A stretch of 64,000 nucleotides of DNA from Onchocerca lupi. Taxonomy: Eukaryota > Nematoda > Chromadorea > Rhabditida > Onchocercidae. Position 1 is the stretch's first letter. Every line of letters begins with the position of its first letter. This document shows, piece after piece, positions 35,001 through 47,592 of the stretch. The stretch is taken from positions 38,997-102,996 of the forward strand of contig JAOVVO010000249.1 of NCBI GenBank assembly GCA_028564675.1, written 5' to 3'. The notes below the pieces were generated by a model. It searched no databases, was not told the DNA's origin, and saw only the letters and a list, made by a program, of their open reading frames with translations. The position numbers were made by a program, and so were the translations under genes.

Positions 35001-38000
35001 GTTCATTCCCACTGTACAACTGTAGTATCAGCAATAATTATAATTACATTTATCAAGGTAGCGAATCTTTATTGTCCTTTTTTATATGGGAGAGAATCTT
35101 TATTGCTCTTTCTCCTTAGTTTGTACAATGTAAACTAGAGATTTCAAATAACTAGAATAAAAAGATACTTAAGAAATGCCATAGCATGAGAAGAACAGTT
35201 CCAAATGAATCTCATAATTTTTGATTTATTTCTCAAAGATCTAGACATATAGATTTCAAGTTTTGAAGGAAATTACAAGTACAGGTACTTTATAAATGAA
35301 ATTTTTTTTGGGGTATATATTTCAACGAAGACAAAATTTGGATACTAAAAACAATCTGAGGAATTTTCATTTTGATATAAGTTAAGCAACCGGTCATTAT
35401 TATATCATAATAAAGAAATGGAAGAACGGAAGAAAGAAAAGAGAGCCACAATAAAATTACAAACAATTGGAGACAGGATGAGAACTCACTCTGATACGCC
35501 CCAGAAATGGATCAAAAACAAATATTCGTTCTGTAGTAAGTTCATCTTTATCCGAATTTAAACTGTGTTGCATTATATCCATAACACCCGGGAACCTGCA
35601 AGTTCAAAAATAATAAGGACAAAAATTTCAAAAGCGTCATAAACGCAAAGCTTACAATGTCCCATAGATACATGGTTTCCAATCCACAATACTAATCATA
35701 TGGTGTATCCATTTCCACAGCCATTTCACTTCAGATGTTGAATACGGACAACAATCGATAATCTCTTTACAAGATCGTATATATGCTGAAATTGATTTTT
35801 TATTATTAGTTGGATTTATCAGTCATTTGAAATAAACCTACATTGTTCTGGGATTTATATTGTAACGCAAAAAGTGAAGTTAAGCTTCGTTTTCTAGATT
35901 ACCTTCCAAATTAGTGCTTGGAGGAGAACCAAAATTTTTGGCGGCACGACTCTTCATCACAAATGATATATCTACTGATTCATCAGTCACAACTGGATCT
36001 GCACTTCGCACATAAAGCTGATTACCAGATGCGTGAGCAACAAAGCCCTGCGATGAATAGTCACCCGTCACAAATTTATTAACCTATAAAAAAATAAAGG
36101 GCAAATGTTTTCATAGACGAGATATTATTTCAACAAATATGTTCGTAATGAACAACGAACCGTAGCAAGCCTAACTTCAAAAGCACCACGTCCTCCATCC
36201 GGTGCTACTACCAACAATCGATCACGATTTTCAGGATGCCAACTAAATCCAGAAACCCTTGAAATACCAAAAAACTGAAAAGGAGACTTAAATTCACTAC
36301 AAGATTTCAACCAAAAAAGCAACTATCAATCGCCCATATTTCAAGTATGATGATCTTACGTTTTTAATATACTTAATAAAAATAACAAAAGCAAAAAGAA
36401 AAATTTATCATTAACGTACCTTATAATTGAGTTCTAAATAAGGATGTGGTAATTTAGTGGAGCCAATGTCCTCCGAATATCGAGTGCCACGAGATCCACC
36501 CTGCACCAAATCAATTGTATCCGACATTGGAAACTAAACACATCTTTACTCATGGCAGCAAAATGTTGTATTTCCAAGCACAAATCATCATCTATTACTT
36601 TTGTCCAAAATAACTTACAATGACAAATAACATTAATGCATAAGAATAATAACCAGAACATACGTTTGGCATTTCTGTTATGCAGTGTTCTTCTAGAATA
36701 CTTTCACATGGTGATATAAGTTCTGTAACAACTCTGGAATTACGGCGAAAGCACGATAAGCAAGTTGGAGAATGAGGATTCCATAATATTTTCACTGCAC
36801 CTGCGTCATTCTTCTTCTAAAACATTTTAAGTATTTGCTCATTAATCGAATTTTTGCATTTTGCAGGCCAGAATATCACTTTCTACTTCATTATTAGATC
36901 TAATCTGAAATTCCTTTCGCAATCACAGAAACAACAGTTCATTATCACATTGTCAAAATGATAAAAAAATTGATATTGAGAGAAATAGCATGGTTTATTA
37001 AATTTTTTTTAAAATGGTATCAATAACTTACAAAATAGGAGAGTTGTATCATATATAAAGGAGATTTCAAACTTCTTCGATCGTATATACAGGCAAAATC
37101 GTCAATGATGCAAGCAATGCAAAAATGTACATCACCAGCACTTATGCTTCGCACCTGATTTGAAACGGGCACGGAGCAAACTGGCCGCGTACCTTCTCGT
37201 ATATCGAAAAATTTTATTGAACGTGAACATCCCAAACACAGTATACTCGGATCATTCCTATATTTCGATAAAATGTAGACATTTTCTTGAATTAGTAAAA
37301 TCAGAGTAATTATTAAAAAAGAAAAACATGTGCAACGTGAACGATTTATAATTTTGGAGAAGCTTGAATAAATAATGGTCATTAAACTAACGTTTTGAAA
37401 GACCGAGTTATCTCAAAAGAAATAGTATTATTACTTACCTGAGCCAAGTAAAATCCATTACACGTTCATTGCAGTTAACACAAAAAACATGTAGTTTCGG
37501 ACTGCTGATATCGTATACGCAGATAGTATAATCTTGAGAACGTCCACTGAAGAAAGACAACCTTGGGAAATTCAAAAGTTGACTTTTTTCGTCAAGGATC
37601 ACAAAAAAAAATACACACAAAAAATTTACCCTTCGAAACATGCAGCCAAATAAGTATCTGTTATAGAACTGAAATTTAAGGAAGTAACTGGTTTTGGTAC
37701 ATCACACACCAATTCCACAATATCGTTCAGATTTCTGAAACGATCTAATTTATGCATGAAAATAAAAAAATAATGGATGTTGGAAGAAAACGCTGATTAA
37801 ACAAGTTTAATGATTGTCTCATGACGAAAAATTGTCAATGAATAATAATCCAGTGCAAAAGCTTACCTAATATCTGGTTCAGCAGCTACCTTAGTTATTA
37901 CCACTTTACCATTCGCATAGCCCAATGCTAAAGCTTCATCAGACAAAGGGCTTAGGTCGAAACACTGCAAATGTTCCTGAAATATCCTCAAGTAAGCTCT

Positions 38001-38854
38001 ATTTCTTATATAATCTTTTCGTTCTTAGCTAACAAATTAATTTAGAATCATTAAAGATAGTTGGACCTGTAAGTCATCTCCCACTGCTTATATTGTTGAA
38101 GATTGCTTTCGGCTCCATCCACTTTGTGTTCAAGTTGATGGTTAAACATTATCATGCTTACAAAAAATTCTGAAACCACCCTCCATAAATGTCATCATCC
38201 TTCTAGTGATGCCAATCATATGGTTACATTCTAATTTCGGACCATCGTCCAATTTAGAGCCATAAAATCACTTTCACAATGCATTGATTCAGAGAAAATT
38301 TCCGGCAATTATTTAAAAGCCACTTTTTAAAATTTCCCCTGTGTGCATATGCCTCACACAAAAAGTAAAATGCAGCACTAAACTGCCCCGACTACAATTT
38401 ATACGATCTTGTTTGAATTTGTCACCCATCACTCTCCAAAAGACCATCCTCTACAACAAACTGCTGTGAAATTAAACAGAAAACATTACCAGTTCATTGG
38501 TTTGGTTGAATGGCAAACAGTGAAGCAACTTCGGTCGAACTTCATCAACATCTTCATAAAATGCCATCTGTTCTGTAGAGAGAGCAACAAACTGTCGCTG
38601 ACGACTGTTGAGCCAGCGAATATCGCGGAACATCGTTCCTTAAAGCAGAATCATACAATGAATTAAAGATATTTTAACACATCTTACAATTTCACAGCTA
38701 CCACTCACCATACTTTTTTTTTGAAACCTCTCCACTTAATGATAAATTGACACTACAGTATAATGTTTAAAAATGCAATTAAATAAGAAGTACTGTAGTA
38801 GCACAAAACTTTAAACTCACCTTGTTTCAGCATCTTTTTTGAATCATTCTTCAT
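32047..38854 (-). CDS. MIOS: GATOR2 complex protein MIOS, complete, 22 exons, about 955 aa
   Basis: Subunit of the GATOR2 complex that relays amino-acid sufficiency to TORC1 at the lysosome. Exons, high to low: 38854-38821, 38638-38490, 37976-37867, 37734-37630, 37546-37439, 37257-37032, 36816-36664, 36533-36420, 36274-36161, 36083-35903, 35785-35656, 35595-35490, 35019-34913, 34668-34605, 34516-34393, 34326-34214, 34098-33929, 33810-33646, 33493-33334, 33256-33176, 32893-32708, 32214-32047; every phase agrees. The N-terminal half is the WD40 propeller (FRDIRWLNSRQRQF, LALGYANGKVVI, FFDIREGTRPV, GFSWHPENRDRLLVV). A helical region follows (RICGWPVLG, DRIAFAAIHFSD, YVDFTGDIQTAT). The C-terminal zinc domain has CQFC, CLHCLKPLPKCILC, WFTWCQKCRHGGHM and HAECAANGCLCNC. 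A CACTGTAG acceptor upstream of the ATG may receive a spliced leader. Human MIOS is 875 aa. The start of exon 21 (32893) has a weak acceptor. Confidence 0.95.
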
Positions 38855-40165
38855 TGTTCTTTTGGATTCTTTGTCCGAATCTCCTACAGTGCGGAAAATG
38901 AATCAATAGTTCTCTTCATCGCTAATCTACAATATAAAAATTTAAGCAACAATTTATTTCATGGCCATACTATTATGCAAATGAAATCTGTTCTCCATGA
39001 GACATTTATGAAAGATTAGATGGAGCAGCAATCATTCATTAGATTAGAAGGAAGTCCATCAATACTACTGAAGTAATATGCGCAACAGATGGATACAGAT
39101 GATGAGAATTGGAGCTAAATAGTCCGGGAGAGACAGATCTGATATAAACAAAAACTTTTTTCTTTTTTTTCTTCAAGCCTAGTTCTACACAATAGAAAAC
39201 TGACAGCAATAGATAAAAAAATTTGTGGCTCCTCCGAAAGTTATTGTCCATACGATCATTGTACAATCTAAAACAACCCGGCAACTCATAATCAGTGTTA
39301 TGATGAATCAATAGGATTTTGGAATCCCAGATGCTCGAGATGATCATTCCCACTTCAGAATAATAATGGGTGTTAAGGACACGACTTTATAATTTTCGTT
39401 TCAAATTTTATTCAAGTGCAGGAGAGACATTACTAATCGAGCACTATTGCGAATGCTCGCAACTTGTTTCATTCAAGAAGGGGATACTGAAAAATATACC
39501 TTTATTCACTCATAAAACTCTTCGTAAAATTCCTCATATTCTTCGTTCACTACTGTTTCCTTTCGAAGTGCATTAATTAAATTTTGCAGAACCCATCATA
39601 TATTGCTTGTGCAGTGCAAACTTACTGACCAGCAAACAGCTTATCAGGTAGATTATCGCACAAGAAAGGTTAGAATGAAAAGTTCCATCAGATAACCTAA
39701 TCTTCGGAACATTTGATTGCTGTGTACATGAACTATATATATATATATTCATCACATCTGATTTTCTATTACAAAAGCCTGACAGATGCATCAATACTAT
39801 CGATTCTAATCCATGTATATGGGGATATATCTTTCCCAAACATTAGATGATTTCTCGAATCGATTAATTATTCGCAGTTCAATCAATATGTTGTTCTTCC
39901 TGTGAATCTTGTTCAAACTCATTACTTCCCCGCCAAATAAGGGTACGTGGAAGAATCTTGCATATCCAGCCTTGCCTCATTCTGCTCCACCCCAAATGAC
40001 AAATGCATCATTTTCTTACGATTACAACACGAATTTTAGCAATGCGACAGATTGCTGCACGGGACCACCCATGACGTTGGTCGATAACGTACCGCCGCAC
40101 CGCCCGTTCACTAATTCTAGTGCTACCACTCCGTCCACCACCGGAATTCAAAATTCGGGCAGTTA
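38855..40165. other. Intergenic with one exon-like stretch on the plus strand
   Basis: Mostly AT-rich and without recognised genes. On the plus strand 39955-40165 is an open frame clearly richer in GC than its surroundings, with composition rich in Asn, Ser, Thr and Pro (for example FSYDYNTNFSNATDCC, PPHRPFTNSSATTPSTT) and ending in TAG. It resembles the low-complexity tail of a larger protein such as a transcription factor, but no partner exon was found. A second possible piece at 39420-39576 contains EHYCECSQL. Confidence 0.3.
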
Positions 40166-40646
40166 GCAGGTTTTGGCTATTTAGTGTAGGCCTTGTTGTT
40201 ATCATTAATAACTTAACGATTAACTAGACATTCAGCTAAACAACTCCTCCTCTCCTGCCTCCATTCGTCGCTCTTCCTATTTCAATTATTGGGACTCTTA
40301 TAGTCACATGAATCGGGTTTCTAGCCAATTTAACTTGTTTGACGTGGAACGAATCTGTTCTGGTTGCTAAAAATTTTGCACATCATGACTGCGTCAGAAT
40401 TTCCGCCTTCCAAGATTTTTTTGGCGATTCCCTTTAATAATAGTTTAAGAAACAAAGTTGAGTTATACCACAACGCAGGTTCGCACTTTGTTAAATTGAA
40501 TGGAATGATTCCTTTATTGTTCCGTCATCTGAGACTAAAGATCTGTTGCAACTCTATATACAGTAATATTTCAGCCAGATCACCGAAATTCAAAATTCGG
40601 GAGTTAGCAGATTTTGGGTAACTTGGATAATTACCCAAGCTACCCA
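40138..40646. repeat. Two copies of a 35-base direct repeat and a stem-loop
   Basis: The sequence ACCGRAATTCAAAATTCGGG followed by AGTTAGCAGRTTTTGG occurs at about 40140-40175 and again at about 40580-40616. After the second copy lies an 11-bp stem with one mismatch (40616-40626 with 40635-40645, 8-base loop). No transposon family recognised. Confidence 0.6.
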
Positions 40647-43303
40647 GAACCTGTTAATTACCCAAATTGGAATGCTATGGAATTAACCTTTTGCGATATG
40701 ATTGGATAACATCAACCCTTAATAGATGTTTCATTATTTATGTAACTCGAGTTAGTATGCATTATTGTTTTTTAACTCCGGACTTCCATATCGAATTTTT
40801 GAATCTTTACATCTTGATATACTACATCAGAGATAAGCTATATGCAGTATATTAAAAAGTGGAGCAGAGTGATTGAGATATGTTGCACCTATATTCTTTC
40901 ACAGAAGCATTTATGTTGATCCGACCCAAGATCATCAAGGCCTAGATTGGCTGCTATCAACTTAGCTCGTCAACTTATTCTCGCATCACTATCGTTAGCA
41001 GCTAAATATATATGAATTCATAATTACTGCATACATTTCTCTTCACACTTCTTTTTCTCATCCATCAAAACCTGATCCGGTTGCTACGAATTGGAAACTG
41101 CTGAATGGAATGGGAATACAACAAAGCAGTATACAGCAAACTGGATCATTACTACGTTTTGTCCACAAAAATCAGGCAGTCCTCAAAAGCAACCATTTAA
41201 TAGGTGTGAACAGATGAATCGACAGTAAACACATACTTTTTTTTTTTGAAATTGGCTTACATTCAGAAATATGCATTATTTGTTCGGTGAACAGTTACAT
41301 GGCTACGAAATCCGTTGTACTGAACAGTCGCAATAATATATTTTCATTACAAAACTTAATGAATCAAGACATTCTCAAAGTGAAAGTTTCAATGAGTTGT
41401 TTGTTACCTCAGGAGACTTCATATTACACTTTACAACAATTACGACAACATTCCTGCGCAATCAGTTCTTCCATGCAGCACTTTGCTTTTGAGAGCTCAG
41501 TTTAAAACGCGCTTTTTCGTATTTCACTAACAATCAAAATGACGAATTTTTGATTGGACTTTTACTGTTACAACAGACTTTCCATTGCCACAATTTGGCT
41601 CTTCATAAAGTCATTTCATTATCCTGGAATATTACGCCTAACAAGTCTTACTAATAATGAATTATGACACATCTTTAGATTGTGATAAGTCATCTTCAAT
41701 TAATTCAGTGGCTATTTGTGTTATTTTATATGAAATAACATTTACTTTGATACTTGCATAATGACCCGTATTAACATTTCCATTAATAAGAACTAACCAA
41801 TAATTTCATCCTTAGGAAATGAAAATACTGATAGCCATTAAATTTTTATCGCCAAGTAAGTAAGTGCTGTGCTTAAGTTAATTATCCCTGGGGATATTCT
41901 TAAATTACATAACGACTCAGTATTGCGTGCCCATTAAGCACTTACTGAGCCTCTGGACAAATATTATTGCAATGATTATGTGATAAGAAATATACGGATA
42001 CATCGAAAGAGAAGACTGAAATCGTAAGACATCGATTACCGAACGACGAGTTTAATTTCGAGAGTGTTTCTCCTCCAATCAACTATTCTTCCACAATCAA
42101 ATTTCTACAGCTCATTGAAGTATCCCAGTCGATTCATAAACTAATGGGGTTTGAGTTACTGAACCTCACCAGTGTTCCAACTCTACGGTATCATCAGCAT
42201 ACCAGCTCACAACAACAACCATTCTTGTTCTCAAATTTGTTGAAATAAACTCAGTATTTACACAAACATAACATAACCAACCCCATAAGGCCATTTATGA
42301 GAAATAAGGCAATGAAATCACGCATAAGTATCAATGACACAAGTGGACAATAGGACAATAAAGTGAACAAGCTGATCCATCAATGAAATGATCTGAATGC
42401 TGCTCACATCCTTCTAAATCTTTCGATGATGTTTTGCAGTTTTTTCATGTTCATTTCAGGATACAGCCGCTCCTTGTATCAAGAAAGCGATATCGATAGC
42501 AGAAAAATATACGATCTTTCGTAACAGTTTAGGATGCACCCCATATACCACCAGAGAATCCGGCACCCCACAGCCTTCGTTTTCCTGCTGTTTTTGGTTT
42601 TCCATTACTAAATGGCCTGCAATAGAATCTACATTTTTGAAATACTAGAACTTCAGGATATGACTTCTGAAAAATCTCACCGTTTATTCCATTTGATTTT
42701 ATTATCAGATAAAAAAAAATTGGAGAAAAAAAAAGTGAATAATAATTTCATAATCGGTAGATGATATTAAAATAGGTTGGAGTGTTTTTTTGCAGTAATC
42801 ACTTTCATTATTAGAAGATCATATATCACTACTATTTCTTTCAACCATATCAGTAATTGCGGCAATTTTTCATCAACATTGTACAATAACCCCCTATCAT
42901 TTGACCCATCAGCAATATATTACCCCTTATCACCAAGAGATGCAGCTAGAACAGTATTATGGTGCTTTCTTTGTAGTAAACGGAAGACTTTACCATCTGT
43001 ATCATTCGATATGAATCCGTTTAACTTTAGTTACGTGCAAAATGGGTAAATAAAATGCCTTGCAGGAGGCCAGAAGATTCCGTAGTAAAATGTCCTAATT
43101 ACTGGTGAGGATATGAAAATATCTCTAAAGCAAATGGCTCACATAGTGTGTGCATAAAATAGCGAAGATTAGCTACGGTAAAAATAAATGTAATGATAGT
43201 TATGGCAAAGAGAAAATTAGCCTAACTAACAGCAAATAAATGGTTGATAGTGGGAAAGTTAGTGGTAAGGAAGTTTTTTTTGAATAATTAAAAAGTGAAA
43301 GTT
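40647..43303. other. Intergenic, no gene recognised
   Basis: AT-rich, no supported exon. Contains a 10-bp perfect inverted repeat (41859-41868 with 41937-41946) around a short palindromic centre, and short unsupported ORFs at 41287-41505 and 42777-43049. Confidence 0.5.
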
Positions 43304-43635
43304 ATGAAAATTATGAAGCAATTATCGAGTGATGGAACGACTTTATTCCCGATTTAATACTGAAAAAGCATTTAGGATGAATGAAGGAAATAAAATGAAT
43401 AAACTCTACCTCCAAGATGTCTTTTTGTTGATGCAAGTGCCAATGTAGAATGCAACAGCAGAGAGCAAGATGGATACGATAATGACAATAAAGGCCCAGT
43501 TAGGCACATGTTCATGAGCTTTCGATCCTTCTCCCATCGTAGAAACTGTTGGTTGTCTTGTCTTCACATCCATTATACTTAATAATTCATTCACCAGCTG
43601 TTCAGCTTCCTCACTTTCGTACTTTCCTGTTAGCT
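43304..43635 (-). CDS. Exon(s) of an unrecognised single-pass membrane protein
   Basis: An acceptor TTTATTTCAG precedes an open exon starting at 43635. It reads LTGKYESEEAEQLVNELLSI, a polar stretch with PTVSTMGEGSKAHEHVPNW, then a strong transmembrane helix (FIVIIVSILLSAVAFYIG) and a short basic tail (CINKKTSW). A GTAGAG donor after about 43411 allows splicing to a last exon of about 16 codons ending with TAA near 43304. If unspliced, the frame stops at once at 43406. The hydrophobic segment with a basic cytosolic end suggests a type I membrane protein. A possible upstream exon near 43880-43810 (HEQFMEDMINLPTKYD) fits in phase but has a weak GTCAAT donor. Family not recognised. Confidence 0.5.
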
Positions 43636-46600
43636 GAAATAAATTCTTCTATCTCTCAAACTGCCATATTTTGCGATCAAGCATCGAAATCATGCAATTA
43701 TCATTTCTGTTTCTCTGCGAACTATACTTCCATATCACTAAACCTCAATAAATAACGAATTGTTGACAAGTTTAAATTAAAACCGGCAACATTTAATTTA
43801 TGCCAATTGACGTCATACTTAGTTGGCAAGTTGATCATATCTTCCATGAACTGCTCATGAAAAAGTTCTTTTCATAGGAGAAAATTTAATAAGAGCAGTG
43901 AAAACTATAAACAATCTAGTCCTGAAACCATTCTTTTAGTTACTACTTTCCAAACTATCTATTGCCCGAATTTAATTTACAATTGATGATGCAAGCAGAA
44001 ATACTTTTTTGCATTCATTATCGAACAGAAGTATAATAGTTTCTTTATTTCGTCCAATACTTGTTATTCTATTATTATTCTCAATAGGCTATTCAAACTC
44101 TTAGAAGAGCTATTTAAATTAAGTAAATAAATCCAAAGACTTCAATAATGGAAACTTCAAAAACAGAAAAACATTAGAAAGAAAATAAAAATCCATTTTT
44201 CATTTACGTCATTGTCTTGTTCATAGCATTTTTCTCAGACCTCTATTTAATCAGCAAATAATTATTGTTCCCTTCATCAATCAAGTTAATACTATGGAGG
44301 AAAAATGAGAAACTGTAAGCTTGATACATGAAAGAAATACGTATTATGCATCAGAGTTTACAATCCTATTTTAAATTCTAACGCTGTCTGACGTAAACTA
44401 TCTCATCGCAACACTTAAAATTAACGTGACAACTGATCTGCAATCAAAATGTCCATAGTGACTCACGTCGTTGAATGATTTTCAAACCCTAAAGAAGTTT
44501 GCTGAAAAAGCACGAAGAGAAGAGACAACTCAGGCCCCATTTATTTTCACTCTTCTCTGCTAGGCCCTTATAGGCTTGCCTTTTCAATCTTCCTCATTGA
44601 TTCTGCAATTCCCCTGTTTGCCTATCATACTTCTGCCGGTGTATTGACAATCCCATAAGCAATTCACTCTTCTTCTCTTTTCAAATTACCACTGAGAAGT
44701 AGTAATTGGTAGATCACTAATCTCTAACGAATGCATAAATTTTCAATAAATTTGCTCCATGCATAGAGCGTAACATTTCGCATGTACATGCAGATTCGCG
44801 GGACGAATGAAACGCATTTGTTTCGCAATGCATCTTCATCCATATGCTAATAGTTACAGCTAGCTACATGGGTACAGATGTCAGCAAACAATCGTTTTGG
44901 ACATCATGAAGGTAGTTTACTTAACAGATTATCATTGGTGAAAGAGATTATGGTGAATGATGATTTAATACATCACTGATAGTTGTTGAAAGTTTCTGAG
45001 ACTTAGTTAACAATCGTCTGGCGAAAACACTAATAGAATAAAATAAATATTTATTCGTTATTCACTTCTGATATAATCTCAAAATATTCATTAAGCTTCT
45101 CCACTGGCAACATGTTATCGGGAGTTAATCATGTTTTAGACATCCGTCCTTATTTATTTTATTTCTTTGTTAATGAATTCAGTTTTTCCAACAATTCTAT
45201 CTAACATCGTCTTTCATTCTAAAGAGACTAAAATGCAGTCGCAGATTAGATTTAATACAGATGGGTAGGAGAAGTATTTATAAAATTGCTTGAAGCTACT
45301 GTAACTTCCATCTAACAATTAGCCACTTTTCGAGAAGTGAGAATTGTTTGATTACTTCCTTTTTGGGTTGTACTAAATCTTCACTAATGAATCATTCACA
45401 ATATTTTTTTGAACAATTTCATTTGCATGTGATGCAAAACCGGAAATTCAGTTTCATTCTCGCTACTTATATAAAAATAGTGCATAACGATGTTTTTGAC
45501 AATTTGAGACGGCGAATTAAGATATTCGAAATGATGGTTGGATCCGCTGACTTTATACTTTGAGCTACAAATATCATTACATGATATCACAGGTACTTAA
45601 GAGCGTGAAATTATGCTATTAGAAGCCCTGTACCTTAATAATTAAGAAAAATAAAACAGAAAGAAGGTATGCGAAAGATTACTTCACAATGGTGCTAATT
45701 TTGCTAATCAGTTAACAAAATATTTCACTAGCAATAGCGATAATGTAAGAAATAGTGATAATAATATTTTGCTGATATCAGTAGTAATTGTAGCAGCTGT
45801 AAATGATGAAGTTGCTGTTGCTGTGGCAACAAGCATGATGAAACAGTTCAATGGTATGATCTTCAAGTTGAAAAATAATTGAATAACTTAGCTTTTATAT
45901 GTCCTAGTTATACAACTCAGAATTAAATAAGGGAACAATCGGAAACTTAAAGTAAACATTAACATTCCATCAACCGAGTGTTTACGTTGCTTTCTACTTT
46001 TATTGCTATATTGCTGCTGCCATCGCTACCGAAATGTGAGAGTAATTTTAGCAAAAGTATGCTTAAATCCTAAATCAAATAAGAAGGAGAATGATGGGAT
46101 GGGATACCCTCTTCATTCCCCGTCTTCGTTCCGTACTATAGCAAGGAAGAGTCTGAACCTGAAGACAGAATAATACTGTCCAACCAGCAATTTTCCACTT
46201 CTCCAACAACTTCGTAATATTTCTTTTGGCCAAAACGTTCCTTCCTGAGCACCTGACCATACCGAGGAACATCCAAATTATTTACATCCAATCAAAGCCA
46301 TTCATTTCTTATGGCATCTCCTCATCAAAAAAAGTGTCATTGTGTGCATCACCATAGCTATAAATATGAACTGGTGCGTGCTATTTCATATACCAAATCT
46401 TGCTAATATTTGGCTAAAGTGGCTCTCTCTAGAATCCCTTCATAACGAAACGAATGTCTCATTCTTTACCAAGAATTTACTGAAGAAACAGTAGGAATCA
46501 AGAGACTGTTTGTATGCGGAGATATCCCGTTATTTCCCATTTCCCGCATCATTTACAATATCTATTTGCTGAGTAATTCGATCAAAAATGTTTTTAACAG

Positions 46601-47479
46601 GTTGTGAGATGACAAAAAGGTGCAATCTAATTGCCTAGAGGGAAACCACAACTTAATCTGTGATGAGTGCTGTGAGAACTACGACCTGGTAAGATCGCAA
46701 TTGCAGCTGATGCAATAATGCACTGGCATTTTGACGAATTGATAAAACTGGAATAAGCTTCCACTGATGAAATAGTACAATCAGAGCATCAAAATGACAC
46801 AATAACTTGTCTGCCCATTTGATACTTGCCATCTCTGCAAGTTCGTTCCAGTTCTGTCTTGAACTACATTCCACCATTGCCATGATCACCGTCCCTCTAA
46901 AAACAAAATTTTTTTTTTCATTATTTTATTCGCTTTTCCCTAGTAGTGTGACGTTACGAGAAAGAAGCACAAATGACTCCCATCTTTACATATTCTCTTT
47001 TCCATCAATGAAGAAAGGAGTATACCTCAGAATCAATGAATGCTCTCAGTCAACACCTATATAATTTCATTTATTCAAATCACCTTCTTTCTTTAATTTT
47101 AGTTGACCGTAATGGTTGCTTAAGTTCTTGCTGGCTCCCATTTAAGCATGGTTGAAATCTGAAATCAATTGCGGTCTATAAAATCAGTCTTAATACATCA
47201 ACACAAGCACAAATCTGAAGTCAGTTTGAGCATAAATAAATTGGCATGAATAGATACTATTCAGAAAATTGTAGAAGTGAATCCTGCTCCTCATTTTTAT
47301 AGCCTTTCATTCATATATTTGTTTCATTGTTATGAAGAAATTTGTTAAAAGAATAATAATAAATATAAAGACTTAAACAAAGAAACCTAGAGGATATCTG
47401 CTTCTCAATGTTGTTAACAAGACGCTCGTTGTATAAAAAAGGCGATATGCAGACGTGAGTTGTGTAATAGGAACAGCTT
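43636..47479. other. Mostly non-coding; may be introns of the minus-strand membrane protein gene
   Basis: Two minus-strand stretches read like protein but could not be joined: HIYSYGDAHNDTFFDEEMP (about 46365-46305, then TAA) and RFGQKKYYEVVGEVENCWLD (about 46225-46160, followed by a GTTCAG donor). A longer open frame at 46903-46690 on the minus strand has an acceptor and no stop but no recognised motif. The rest is AT-rich with no supported feature. Confidence 0.3.
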
Positions 47480-47592
47480 GTACATTCCGAATTTATTGCG
47501 AAAATCTGTCTTGCGTTTACTGAACTCCAAATCAGTGCTGCAGCCACTACAAGTAATGTTCGTCCATCAAACCATTGCATCCGAAAAATCAC
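47480..47592 (-). CDS. Candidate first exon with signal peptide
   Basis: A CTTTTCCAG acceptor ends at 47593, twelve bases before an ATG at 47580, a layout typical of trans-spliced nematode genes. The frame starts MQWFDGRTLLVVAAALIWSS with an AXA-like cleavage region (SSVNA), so it would be secreted or membrane-inserted. A GTACAAGC donor in phase 1 lies after FAINSE. It could be the first exon of the minus-strand membrane protein whose transmembrane exon is at 43635, but the exons between were not resolved. Confidence 0.4.

Noticed and set aside
40577..40620. ADFG-like peptide reminding of a kinase DFG motif
   Set aside because: It is a translation of the 35-base repeat; no other kinase motif is near and the frame stops soon after.
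40616..40672. Sequence resembling spliced leader SL1 (TTAATTACCCAA)
   Set aside because: Only about 12 consecutive bases match the SL1 exon, no GT donor follows at the right place, and no Sm-binding site or SL RNA body is visible. Treated as part of a small repeat.
46653..46903. Open minus-strand frame with an acceptor, 70 codons
   Set aside because: No donor or acceptor phase links it to the signal-peptide exon upstream or the pieces downstream, and no motif is recognised. Mentioned only within the gap description.
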